From the NCBI GenBank assembly GCA_963565915.1, contig OY751494.1, forward strand, positions 1,798,001 to 1,862,000: a DNA stretch of 64,000 bases, read 5' to 3'. The stretch is from Entoloma clypeatum. Its lineage: Eukaryota > Basidiomycota > Agaricomycetes > Agaricales > Entolomataceae. Made by a program: the position numbers and the translations under genes. Below the pieces are notes generated by a model that was not told where the DNA came from, made no database searches, and worked only from the letters and a program-made list of their open reading frames with translations. Positions within the stretch are counted from its first letter, which is position 1; every line of letters begins with the position of its first letter. This document shows, piece by piece, positions 1 to 12,982 of this stretch.

Positions 1-1286
1 TAACTCGCCTCACCGAGTCCGGCCTAAGTATCACTGAATGGCGACCCATCACTGGCGTTCTCCCTCCTCTCTCGCACGAAGAATGGTCAGGTGAATTCGA
101 GAAATACAAGGCAACACCGGAATTCAAGCTGTTTGTATTTCTTTCAACATATTGTGATACCCAGATCTCAAAATCCGCGCCTCTCACAGTCTAAACTCGT
201 CCGCCAATCTTGACGACTTCAAATTCATTTACTCCATGGAATGGGGTCACCGTATTCTTGGTCGCCTCATTGGCCTCGTCTTTGTCGGCCCGCTCGTGTA
301 CTTTATTGCCCGCAAGAAGATAGCCCCGCGCATGGCCGCCAAAATGACCGGCTTAGGTGCTCTCATTGGCGCCCAAGGTGTCCTTGGCTGGTACATGGTC
401 CAGTCCGGCCTCGAACAGTCCATATTGGAAACCCCTGGCGCAGTTCCACGCGTCTCCCAATACCGGCTCGCGGCACATCTCGGCACTGCGCTTTTATTGT
501 ATGCGGGGATGTTTGGTGCGGGTTTGGCTGTAATCAAGGACTGGAGGTTCAGCCGAGGTGCCCATTGGAGCGGGGTCAATACATCTCAGATGCAGTCCAC
601 CTTGAGTAATCCTGCTATTCGGTCGTTCAAGATACAGGCATGGGCTGTAACTGGTCTTGTCTTTCTGACTGCTCTTTCGGGTTGGGACTTGTCTTTATTA
701 AAAGTATTTGGTGTTATCATTACTGACGGCGTGATATACCCGTAGGTGCTTTCGTTGCTGGCTTGGATGCCGGTTTACTGTACAATGAGTTCCCCCTGAT
801 GGGCGGGCGCCTTGTACCTCCAAGGGATGAACTTTTATCTCCAGCCTATGCTAAAACCGAAAACCACTCCGATCTTTGGTGGCGAAATATCTTCGAGAAC
901 CCTACAACCGTCCAGTTCGACCACCGACTTCTGGTAAGATCTGTAAAGGAAATTTATTGGTGATGCTCAAGGATTATGCCCAGGCTACCACGACATACTT
1001 GAGCACAGCCCTTCTCTGGGCTCAGGCATACCGTCCGTCCCTACGCGCTGCTCTGCCTCCTCTTACTCGCATGGCAGCCACTGCCGCATTTGCGATGGCA
1101 AACTTCCAAGTCCTCTTAGGGATATCGACACTATTATACCTGGTCCCCATCCCATTGGCAGCTGCTCATCAAGCCGGGAGTGTGTTCCTTCTCAGCGCTA
1201 TGATGCATGTCTTGATTACCCTGCGAAGGCCAGGGTTGGCAGCTCGAATGTGGAGGAATGCAAGGAAATCAACGATCCAGAAGTGA
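1..1286 (+). CDS. COX15: Heme A synthase COX15 (5' partial)
   Basis: Mitochondrial inner-membrane enzyme converting heme O to heme A for cytochrome c oxidase. The window opens inside the gene: reading frame 3 gives [16 protein letters not shown], the family's conserved N-terminal stretch after the transit peptide and first membrane segment. The exon from about 196 gives [18 protein letters not shown], with the conserved EWGHR histidine region, then several hydrophobic helices ([38 protein letters not shown]). After introns near 735 and 930 come [20 protein letters not shown] and the second heme-histidine region, ending in RKSTIQK and TGA at 1284-1286. Convergent with PRE5, 160 bases away. Family identity is secure from sequence; only the 5' end is missing. 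Confidence 0.95.
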
Positions 1287-1446
1287 TCACTCACGGGAGG
1301 GCATCACATAAACTAGAACTAGAAATATGTAGTAGAGGCACCAATCCACCACTCGTAGTATACAGCCTAATGAATACCTCTCACAATAGGCAAGCTTCGT
1401 GGCTTTCCATATAAGGAAAACAATTATTGAAACTAAAGAATACAAG

Positions 1447-2547
1447 CTATCCAGACATCTGTACATCTTGATCCCCTGTGGCCGCTGGTGGAGGGGCAGC
1501 AGCAGGAGTGGCATCTCCCTTGGGTACCATCGTTTTCAAGAATGGCTCCACGGTATCACCCTCAAGGATGCGGAACGGTCCAGAAGGGTTCACATTTTTC
1601 TCATGTACACTCGCAGGTCCAACAATACCGATCGAAGTGTTGTTCACATTGAGTTCCTTGTCCTGCTGCAGCGTTTCGCGCAATGCATGGAGACCATGCG
1701 TGATCAATTCTTCCAGTGTTGCTATGGGAAAATTATAGAATCTTGTGAGCACGAGGGGGAAAATGTCAGGACACGTACCATCTTCAAAACTCTCATAATG
1801 TTTTTCGAGATATGTCTTGGCACTCTGGCTTCTTGCGCCGATTGACATGGCGTAGTACTCGTACGAGTTACCGGACGGTGAGAATTCGTACAAATGAGGT
1901 CCCGTTTGGTCCTGCCCGATTACCAGGAAACCGACACCATATGGGCGACGGCCATATTCTTGGGTGTTAACTTGCGCCTCTGTTTTTTTATACGAGAGCA
2001 TGTCAAAGATAAGCTTGGAATCAAAAGATATAACAGAGAAGACGCACTGTCCGCAATAGCGGATACAAGTCGATTCACAGGGACGGGACGACTGAAGATC
2101 ATTTTCGATTGCATGGCTTGTTGCCGCATAAAGTTACTGCGATGTGGATGGAGACCTTGATCGAATAACCCAATCTCTGGAGAACGCACCTCAGCACGCG
2201 AGCATCGGATGTCAAACCAGCAATAGCGATCCCAACATGGTCATCTATTCGAAACATCTTCTGCTGGTACGAGGCAAGTTCACCTGTCGATCTCTTCGTG
2301 GGAATTGAGCTGAAGGTCCTGATCACCACAAAGGTTACTTACCTTCAACGCCAACAAAACGGAATGAGTCTTGGAGCGCAGGCCCACTGCGGCTGAACCC
2401 TGCTTCACGGCTTCGAGGGCATATTCAACTTGATGCAGACGCCCCTGCGGCGAGAAAACGGTGTTATCTGAATCATATGTGTTCCGGAACTGCAGATCGA
2501 GTTATGGCACACGTCAAGAAACAGTGCGACGAGGATACGCATACCAT
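1447..2547 (-). CDS. PRE5: 20S proteasome subunit alpha6 (Pre5/PSMA1-like)
   Basis: Alpha-ring subunit of the 20S core particle. Six exons can be placed on the minus strand: 2547-2545, 2489-2343, 2293-2190, 2136-2048, 1979-1779 and 1721-1447. They sum to 819 nt, an exact 272-codon frame plus stop, which supports the model. The first exon holds only the start codon ATG; the intron follows at once (GTATGC). The protein starts [20 protein letters not shown], the alpha-type N-terminal signature, followed by [19 protein letters not shown]. Later come [38 protein letters not shown] and [16 protein letters not shown], all matching alpha6. The acidic Ala/Pro-rich C-terminal tail is usual. An ACGCGTC-containing promoter element lies 48 bases before the ATG (2595-2602). 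Confidence 0.96.
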
Positions 2548-2594
2548 GGTTGTCAGCTAACGATGGGTATGTCGTCGACAAGCTTTGTACGGGT

Positions 2595-2602
2595 GACGCG
2601 TC
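2595..2602. promoter_or_regulatory. ACGCGTC element in PRE5 promoter
   Basis: Perfect palindrome GACGCGTC, preceded by T, starting 48 bases upstream of the PRE5 start codon (2547). The same 9-mer TGACGCGTC lies before PRE3, and ACGCGTC before PRE10. The core is the MluI cell-cycle-box hexamer ACGCGT known from yeast MBF targets. A role in proteasome expression is inference. Confidence 0.45.
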
Positions 2603-2715
2603 TAGTGAGATCGCGTGACTTGCCTTTCCGATAGCCGATGATCGTAATAAACTGTATTCAACGGGTATTCGACTACTGGAATTCAAGACAAATTCAAGAA
2701 TACGCCGCCAACGTA

Positions 2716-5700
2716 TCACCTACCCTTCTTCTCCACCCGCCACTCTTTGAAGATACCATCCAAGCTTTTGTAGACAAGGTGCGACGGGAGACATCTGATG
2801 ATCTCGCCAACCCGCTCCTCCACCTCCGCTTTCCCCTTTTCGGGATCCGCTTTTTGTGCATATTCAACACCCATCCGGAAGATCGCGAGCACAGCTAGCG
2901 AGACATGCGTTTGTTGAGCACTGTGCGCAGACCCTTGCATAGCCAAGAGCAGCGGGCCAGAAAGGCTGGGCGCCGAGATTGCTGGGGTCGACTGGTAGGA
3001 GGCGGTCGCCCTCTCTCCTCGAACGAGGCGCAGCAGAACCTCCAAGATGTTCTCAATTTCTGTCATGTGGGTTTTCAGAAATCGCTGCCGTTCGGTAAGA
3101 ACGCCAGCGGGAGAGTTGACTGCCCAACCGTCCAATACTGTCCAGATTGTTGGGGGCTAAAGTAAAAGGGTCAGCATCCCCATCTCAAAATGAACTCAAG
3201 ATCCATACTGGGTCAGGATCCATAACATGAATTTTCTTTTCCCAGCCTTCCGCGGCTTCCCCAGCGACCCAGAACATGCGCCCAAACATGCTCTTGAGCC
3301 ATTCTTGGATATCGCCAGATTTGGCCCATTTGGGCTCGGACAAAGGACGTGCCGTATCTAGATACACACGGAGAGTTATTGACGAAGGTATTGATACTTT
3401 TGAGAAGGGTGGCAGTGTCAGATCATTCTCAGATAGCGTCGGGAGCGGAAGGTACGATTTGGTAACCTCTGAGAGTCCTTCGACCTGTATTAGATGGTCG
3501 TTGAGTTATATCTTCCACAGGTTTTAAATAAACCAACCAGAATTCCTTTCAAACCATCGTTCCCTTCTTCAAGGATATTTATAAGGACCTCGATGCGGCC
3601 TTCCTGCCTAAAGACCTTGAAAGACTCCACAACCTCTGCATCAATGACGAGACGTCGATTGCCGCCAGCGTAAGATATCGACAAACGATTCGCAGACGGT
3701 ACTCTCCCATGTTTGACCTCCTGCTTGACGATAGGTGCGTTGGGAGAATCTCCAAACGTTGACGTTGGGGGCGTAGACAAGAACGTGTTGGACGAAGGTG
3801 GAGATGCTGGAGGCTCTGGAAGATGGTCAGTTTCCTGCAAGGTTTCTTGCGTAGTGACACCAGTTTCGCATGGCTGAGTCTGGGTCTCGTCGTCGTTCAC
3901 GTTGTCCTCGGTTTCGCCATTGACAACGGTCGGGCTCGCGTGATCAGATGGCTGAGTGGCGGGTGATTCTGCAGAGCTGATATCGAGCAATGTCGGTTCG
4001 GCAGAAACAGCGAGGAGTGACTTGAGCACCCCCATTACTTGGGAAGTCGAGATGGCAACCTGCTTATCAGGTAATCCAATATCGTCAGCAGATTGTTTTT
4101 CGCTGTATAAAATGATATGCGTGAGAGGGATGAGAGTTATTAGAAACGATGACAGATACGGACACAGATGGCAAAATGGAAGGGAGATTTTGAGAAGAAG
4201 TAACAGATGCGGAAACACAAAGAGCCGGCAGAGCGGACGCGACAGAGATGGGGGCGAGTGAGCCGCTGGCATCGAGGGTAGCCTCTTTAGCCCGGTCATC
4301 AATAGATGGCTTCAACTCAACATCATCAGTAGTGCCAATTGAGCCGTTCAAATGAATGAGATCTGGTTCAAACTCTGCAACTTTAGCTGCAGCAGGCAAA
4401 TCGTCTGAAACCACAGAAGCTGGCAAAGTGCCATCGGTTACAGAGTTGTCACCGTCCTGGTTGGTACCTCCATCCCCAATCAATGCAGACGCCATCGCGT
4501 CTTCATCCGCCGGCACCATATCCACATCAACACCATCGCCTTGGGAGAGTGACAAGTTAGCCGTGTGCGCACAAAGGCTGCCTCCAAAAGGAGGAGGATC
4601 TTCCACACCAGAACAGCGTTGCACTTGATGCAAACTGAACTCACCATCGATTACAGGAGGATTAACGTTTTGAGTAGCTTCCACTGCGTCATCATTATCA
4701 TGCGTGGCCACGAGCTGGCTCACATGCAATTGCTCTGCATCCTCCTCTGCATCATCGGCAACCTCATCACCAGCAGGATCAACCTCTGCTTCTGCTTCTT
4801 CTTCCTCTTCACCCTCAACAATAGCAGCCATTAGCCAGTCAGCTTCGCTGGCCGTCTCTGCCACACTGTGGGCCACACTAGCGACACTCGAGCGATCATC
4901 GCTTATCCCAGTCATCTGTGGAGGTGGAGGCCGAGTCCTCTCTTCTTCCAAATCTCCATCATCGTCCTCCAATTTCTTTCTTTTCCCCTTTCTCGAATCA
5001 GAAGGTGTGACAGCAAATGAGAACGAAGTTGAATTATGAGGGATCGGCCTCGAGTCATCGGCTGTCACCGGAGTATGGAAATATATGCGGATCCTCGAAG
5101 GAGGTGGTGTGTAAGCATTTGTCTCAGGCGCGGCAGGTTGTAGAACTTCCTGAGCCGCAGTGTCTGGAGGTGAAGGGGCATGATCTTGCACAATGGTCTC
5201 CGGCCTCTCTGCATCCGAAGTGACTACGTCAGGTCCGGCAGATTCCAAGGAATCAAAAACAACGGGATGCTGATCACCAGACGCGCCAGGCTGCATCGGA
5301 TGTTCCTCCGCATCTTCTGGTTTGGTATGCACGTCCTCGTCCATTGCCTCTTCTTTGACGGTGGCTTGCATCGGATCGTGAGAACCTTCTTCCTTGGGCT
5401 CGGGTGCCACAGATGGAAGTAAACCCCAAGTCCAAGATAGGCCACGGATCTCGAGCCCCACGATCTTGAAGTCCGTGAGGGTTCTCCTGTTTTCGTCTTT
5501 CTTACCAGCACTTCCGAAACTCGAAGAAGCCTGCCCGTCTCGGGGCCCATAATTCGACCCTCCGTCATGTCGACTGGTTCGGTTTGATCCTGCGTGACCT
5601 CCACGCCCTCTGAAAGACCCTCCTTGATGACCATAGCCTCCGCCACCAGCTCCACCGCCTCTGCGGTTCTGGTAATCTTTGTTTCCAAAGTTTCCTCGCG

Positions 5701-6703
5701 AACCATGAGCCCGAAGAGATCCCGAACCTCCCCCTCGCCCATTTCCACCAGCATTACCTCCACCACCACCACCACCACCACCACCACCTCCACCGTATCC
5801 ACTCCCGCCCCCTCGACCTCGTCCACCGGACATCCCACCACGGGATCCTGACATCTGCACGCCTCTTCCGCCCCTTTGACCACCGACAGGCCCGCCTCGA
5901 CTACCAGACATACCACCTCTCCCGGGCCCCATCGGCATATGGCCCATCCCGGGTGGCCCACCACGGCCCTGCCCTGCATATGGTCCGAGATTTTGTGGTG
6001 GAGGTGGCGGAGCTTGAAATTGCGGCTGTGGTGGCGGCGCGACATGCTGTTGACTTTGACTGTGTCGATTGTTCGGTCCGTCGAAACGTTGTCTTTTGGC
6101 GGGTGGCAGATGCTGCGGCGGTGTGTGATGAATTTGATGACGGTGCTGGTGCTGCTGTTGTTGAGGAGCCTGGGGTTGGATGTGCTGAGAGAAAAACTGC
6201 TGTGGGGGCTGTTGAGTTGGCGGGTGTTGATGGGGATATGTAGATTGGGCCATGGGATGCGGGGCAGAAGGTATCGCCTGAGGAACATATGGTTGGGGGT
6301 AACCAGCCGTCGGTTGATACGGATTATAACCTGGCTGCGCAGCTGGTTGAGGAGGGGGTTGCGCTACTGGTGGGGGTGGTGGGTGATATTGCTGCGCCTG
6401 CATTTGTTGTAGTTGTTGCTGTTGCTGTTGACGTTGCCATTGTGCACTATAACCATAATTCGCGTATAAGGCACTCTGTTCCGCGGATGGCCTTGGGGGA
6501 GGTTGTGGTTGCTGGATGTTCCATTGCGGGTTGTACTGGGCTGGAGGTTGAGTATGAGGTTGCGGCTGCTGATGCGCACCTGCAGCAGCGGCCCAGTACG
6601 CGGAATAATCTGGCTGTGTTGGCTGAGGAGGAGGAGGTCCGGGTGGTAATGGGGGCTGTTGGGGCGTGTACGTTGGTTGTGGGACGAATGGATTTTTGTT
6701 CAT
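2716..6703 (-). CDS. Large low-complexity RGG-box protein, function unknown
   Basis: Not recognised as a named family. It reads about 1,270 residues from MNKNPFVPQPTYTPQQPP. Residues ~1-230 are Pro/Gln/Tyr-rich with poly-Q and poly-P runs (prion-like). Residues ~230-400 are Gly-rich with about fifteen RGG/RG repeats (GRGGMSGSRGG, SGGRGRGGG) and a long oligo-Gly run, typical of RNA-binding RGG proteins. Then follow a short conserved-looking stretch (LTDFKIVGLEIRGLSWTWG), a long acidic disordered region with Glu/Asp runs, and from ~980 onward a more ordered helical C-terminus (LVIDAEVVESFKVFRQEGRI, LASYQ-like helices, IKEWRVEKKGR end). At least three introns split the last third, near 4030-4150, 3480-3530 and 3140-3200; the exact junctions of the first are ambiguous. 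RNA binding or phase-separating behaviour is inference from composition. Its coding strand creates long antisense open frames that I do not accept as genes. Confidence 0.75.
5756..5795. repeat. (CAC)n trinucleotide repeat inside the RGG gene
   Basis: About nine uninterrupted CAC units on the plus strand plus imperfect flanks, coding for the oligo-glycine run on the minus strand. A microsatellite likely to vary in length between strains without breaking the frame. Confidence 0.8.
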
Positions 6704-6917
6704 GTTGATTACAACGCGTCGAAGGCGTCGGTGAGCATAAGATCTGGCCTCAGCTTATTAGCACCACATGAACCACTCTCGAGCTTGGACTCACTAAGGC
6801 CTTTACTCCCAATAGATACCTTACGGTGCGTTTTACGCCGTTGTGACTGTCTGGCACAAAATTGTTGAGGAGAAAGGATCGTTTGGACTCCGATACAAGC
6901 TCCGCATATGCTATCAA

Positions 6918-7551
6918 TTAATATTTATTCTCCACATTGCCACTTGGTGCTCCTGGTAGTCGTGGAGCAAGTGCTTTGGCTTGAGCGGCCTGTCTCCGCT
7001 TTCGATGCTCGGCCTGTCGCACTAAGGGTCGTTGTCACAAAAGTCAAGCAATGATTTGCGGATCAAGAGGACTCACTCGCGAAGAAGTCTTGGTGCAAGG
7101 CGTATCGTTGATGGGCTGGTGCTGGCAATGGTGGAGCAGTTTGAGCAGTATGGGGTGACGTGGAAGATCCCTGTGAGTCTGTCTTGGACCCATCTCCATC
7201 CGTCTTCGTCTCCTTTCCTTCAGCCTTTTCTTTTTCCAACTTCTTTTTTCGCTTCTCTTCCCACTCTGCCTTGACTTTTACAATCTCCTCCTCCGTCACT
7301 TCGATCTTCTTCAAACCTCCTACCCCATCTACTGGCTCTAGGATCGATGCAAATCCACGGTCTTCCAGATGACCTGGACATGTGTACAAGAAATCAACGG
7401 TATCAATTGTCGCGAGCACTGTAGTTGTGAGTTTGTAACACGCGTAACATGTTTTGGGAGTTCCTGCTGTCTACCTTGTGACCTTGAATACCGGAAAAAT
7501 TGTGCTGTATCTCCCACTCACCCGCTTGTAATAGACGTTCTTGAATGACAT
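6918..7551 (-). CDS. VFA1: Vfa1-like (Vps4-associated) protein
   Basis: Small cytosolic protein that in yeast binds the ESCRT AAA-ATPase Vps4 on endosomes. Three exons (7551-7522, 7470-7077, 7021-6918) give an exact 175-residue frame. N-terminus MSFKNVYYKR, then CYACYKLTTTVLATIDTVDF and LYTCPGHLEDRGFA: two CxxC-type pairs expected to hold zinc, as in the family. A Lys/Glu-rich coiled-coil-like helix follows (IVKVKAEWEEKRKKKLEKEK), then a disordered Thr/Ser/Pro stretch, and a basic C-terminal helix MRQAEHRKRRQAAQAKALAP, which is the family's hallmark. Divergent from the formaldehyde dehydrogenase gene with 161 bases between starts. Family assignment is good; the Vps4 link is from yeast. Confidence 0.85.
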
Positions 7552-7697
7552 GGTAGTCCAAGGTTAGGGACAAAGCCACTGATTAGATTTCCTTGGGCCT
7601 TGAGGCAGAGCCACAATCACACCCAACCTTCGCAGGCTGAAACCACAAGTCACTTGACAGGATCAAACTCACATTGTGCAACATCAGCTATCAGTGA

Positions 7698-9464
<1,767 letters not shown>

Positions 9465-9681
9465 ACGTCACGACGCACTATCACAACAAAAGGTTATATG
9501 AAATTGCGGCTGTTGATTACATTTTGGTCGAGCATCAGGGTGTTCTTGAACTTTCTCGCGAACACCGAGAAACTGTACGATAGTACTATAGCGAAGAGAA
9601 AGTGATATCCAAATTTAAACTCCAAGGCGACTGACCCGATGAGCACTACAGATTCGGGGTCAAGCGATTCGAGTTTCGGGA

Positions 9682-11323
9682 CTAAACCGCTCGATCGATC
9701 ATCGTTCTCTGAGGTTTGGCTCCTAAGATTGCCCGCCAGAGGATCACAAGCGCAGCGCGCACTTCCCTTCTCCTGACACCGCTCTTCCTCCACAATAACC
9801 TGACCACAACAAGCAGACAAGCCGAAAAGGAAGCATCCAAACATAACCGTCGAAGTACAATCGACGTCGGTGAACGATCCTCGTTCCGTGCAAAGAAGGT
9901 GGCAAGCTCTCGCAATCCTTCCCACCCTCTGGACAACGGATTAAGGACGAAGGACCACATGCCTAGATCATCCAGATCCCACTCGGGCTCCCGTCCATCG
10001 TGTGGGCTGCCGCGCCCATGACCAGGCGAAACAAGGCGTCCAGATGGCTGGGAGGCGTGGGACCTGGACAGGGAAGTGAGCGTTTCCAGAGACTCTAAGC
10101 GCTCCGTTAAGGCAGCCAGATGGACCTGCACATTCTCCACGGCACGTTCCAAGGTGAGGCGAGAAGCTGGTCGTACGGGGTAGTCGCGAAGCGGCTGCTG
10201 CGGCAGAGGAACACGATAATTCGGGTGGGCAGGGTACACATGCGTCGGCGTTGCTATTCTTGTCCGAGAAGACTCAGAAGACATGCCAACATAGGAACTC
10301 ATCGCGGGATACGAGGGGGACGACCCTGTCGATGGTTCTGCGAATGCAGATGGGGTTTCGAAACCGGGGTGAGGTTGCGTTGAGGGTAGACCTTGGGGTG
10401 GCGGGGGAGACATAGCGAGAGACCCGGCAAGGGGTGTGCGGTATCGGTGAGAAGACATCGATGACGATGGGCGATTGGACTGAGTGGCGGCTTGGTCGGG
10501 TTGGAAGACGACAGGAAGCTCCCTAGCCTCATCAGTTTCCAAGTCTTCCTCTTCCGATATGATCTCGTGCGGTTGTGGAGGCTCGTTTCGTATCGGAGGG
10601 GCGTGATTATAGTGAGGCGCATCAGCATCATCGTCGTCTGAGGCTGTGGAACCGGATGATTCTGATCCAGGCGAGTGGGAAAGCGTCTCTGCGATCATGG
10701 GGAGTGAGCCAACTAAAGATGAGACAGGGGAACCATATTTACGACTTCTGACAATGTGAGAAACGTCCCCTCCATAGGATTCTAGCTCTTCAATCAAACT
10801 CTTCGCGATGGTCTTGTCAGAGTACTTTCGAAGAACCTAGGAAACATGTCCAGGGAGCTTTTTTGCTTGCAACATAAAGAAACACACCTTCACCAGGGCA
10901 TCCACATAGAGCCATTTGGCTTCATAGCGATCCAAGTCTCTGTGTTTTGCCCAAGCGTCCCTGAACGATGTTAATCTCGAGTTTATTAGAGTATAGTGAT
11001 GCAAGCACCATTTTGCACGGCCGAGCATGTCCCATATGCCTGGTCTTGGAGATTTGACGTTTCCAACGGTTGCTATCAGTCAATGATTCAGAGAACGGCC
11101 GCTGTTTAAAGCGTTCGATAAAGAGATACCTTGTTTATAGAGACTGTGTAACAAGAGCGCCAAGGTTTAAGATGGAAAAAAGGGCAAAAAAAAGTCTCGC
11201 CGCCTACCTGTACATGGTCAGCTTCTCTTCATAGTCGGTTTGGATCGGACCAGTTTTGGGCAACCCTTGAACAATTTCGACGGCACGATCGAATTGGGCA
11301 TCTATAAGTTCTTGGGAGGCCAT
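9682..11323 (-). CDS. Acyl-CoA-binding domain protein with C-terminal membrane segment
   Basis: N-terminal ACBP domain binds long-chain acyl-CoA esters. Start chosen at 11323 because it opens MASQELIDAQFDRAVEIVQG, the domain's first helix; the longer frame upstream is a different phase. Further exons give GLPKTGPIQTDYEEKLTMY, LYKQATVGNVKSPRPGIWD, DAWAKHRDLDRYEAKWLYVD and ALVKVLRKYSDKT, matching the four-helix bundle with its YKQAT and K-W acyl-CoA contacts. Then a ~200-residue Ser/Pro-rich disordered linker, a short coiled coil (VENVQVHLAALTERLESLE) and a hydrophobic segment near the end (SFSACLLVVVRLLW) that probably anchors it to a membrane. Resembles the ACBD5-like tail-anchored class in layout (inference). 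Divergent from the next gene by 256 bases. Confidence 0.88.
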
Positions 11324-11579
11324 CAATGCGAATCTTTCTTAGGCCAAAGCCACCTCGAAGACGCGAATGGGGGTGAAGAGAAGGATGTCGAGGCTTTAGT
11401 GAATTTCGCCTGCCAGACCGGGGCAACGCCAATGGCGGCCAATCCTCCCTTACCTAATGGACACGTGAAAAGGATAAATACTTATGTAACACACTACACC
11501 TTAAATAAAATCAAGCTTTCTTTTTACTCCCAATCGGTCATGATTGACCCGGTGTTTCTTATCGTGGATCGAAACTGCA

Positions 11580-12919
11580 ATGTCGAAACCCATCCAAACT
11601 TGCGTTCTCGGTGTCGGACTCGCGGGCCTCACGTTTCACGTCCCCTTCATTCTCGCACTTCCCAATATCTTTTCTCTCCATTCGGTTCTTGAGCGAAATC
11701 CGAAATCGGAGGGAGGAAAGGTGTCCGATCGCTTCAGCGCCAGGGTCAAGATTCATAGAACGCTGGAAGGAGTGCTTCATGATGCGGATATAGAGCTTGT
11801 TATCATTGGGACACCAAACGAAACCCATTATTCTTTTGCTAAAGCAGCATTGCAGGCGGGTAAACATGGTAAGAAACGATTTCCTGAATCGCCACGTTAA
11901 ATGTGTCATCGCCTCGTAACCAGTCCTCGTCGACAAACCAGTAACAGCCACATCTGAACAAGCCAGGGAGCTCGGAAAACTCGCCCGGGACAGAGATTTG
12001 GTATTATATGCATTCCAGAACCGTCGATGGGATTCGGATTACTTGGCACTCAAACGCCTGCTTGCTTTACCTGAGTCGTCGCCGCAATCTCTGGGAACGA
12101 TATTAGAGTTTGAATCGCAGTAAGTCGACGTCAAACTTGAAAGACTTTTGGATTGACTGGTCTGCAGTTTCGATCGATTTCGCGTTGGCCTGAAAGGTAC
12201 CTGGAAGGACGAGCCATTGCCAGCCGCAGGTCAGACCTACGACCTGGGAGCACATCTTATCGACCAAACGTTGACACTATTCGGAAAGCCTGAAAAAATC
12301 ACGGCGTTTATTGGGAACATGAGGGGTATTGGGAGCCCTCAGGTTGATGACAATGTGAGCAACTCCAGTTCAACGAAAGAAAAAAAACCTACTCATTATA
12401 ACACACAGTTCACGATCCATTTCCACTACCCCGCGAGCCTGACCCGTCCATACCCTTTTACCGCGATTTTGAGGGCCCACATTCTCTCCGTTCGCACCCC
12501 ACAACTGCGTTATTTGGTTCGCGGCACGCGAGGAACGTATACCAAGTACGGATTGGATGTGCAGGAAGACCAGTTGAAAGTTATACCCTCGCCAACGGCT
12601 ATTTTCGATGAACAGTATGGGATCGAACCAGAGAAGATATGGGGTGTGTTGGAGAATCTTGAGTCAGATACTGTGACAGTAACGAAATCGACGTGAGCTT
12701 CTTGCCAAATTCGAGGTTACTGTAACAGGTGAGCTGACAGATGGTTGAAGCTGGCCGTCGGTAGATGCGGGGCAGTATGTTGACCTATTCAGAAACCTTG
12801 GAGCGGCGATCAGAAACTCGGTGGAATTGGCGGTGAAATGGGAAGAAGCAACCGCAGTGATTGAGATGATCGAATTGGCGCACAGGAGCGCGAGGGAAGG
12901 GGTGACGGTAGTCGTGTGA
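11580..12919 (+). CDS. Gfo/Idh/MocA family NAD(P)-dependent oxidoreductase
   Basis: About 375 residues in five exons. N-terminal Rossmann fold begins at once: CVLGVGLAGLTFHVPFI (GxGxxG-like), then ELVIIGTPNETHYSFAKAAL and GKHVLVDKPVTATSEQA, the EKP/DKP signature that carries the catalytic lysine. The C-terminal alpha/beta domain shows YDLGAHLIDQTLTLFGKPEK, with GAHLIDQ the usual active-site His region. Family members act on sugars, inositol or related polyols; the substrate cannot be read here. Start at 11580 (MSKPIQTCVLG) preferred; an in-frame ATG at 11544 would add twelve residues. The stop lies only 63 bases before the next gene's preferred start and 6 before its earliest possible one. 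Confidence 0.9.
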
Positions 12920-12982
12920 TGTCACGTGGAGATGACCGACGTGGAGCTTAGTTATGATCATAACTTGCCAGTGGCGTTCACT

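Noticed and set aside
9494..9925. Alternative C-terminal frame after the acyl-CoA-binding protein
   Set aside because: Would need a splice for which I see no convincing donor/acceptor pair; the simple frame ends in TAG at 9682.
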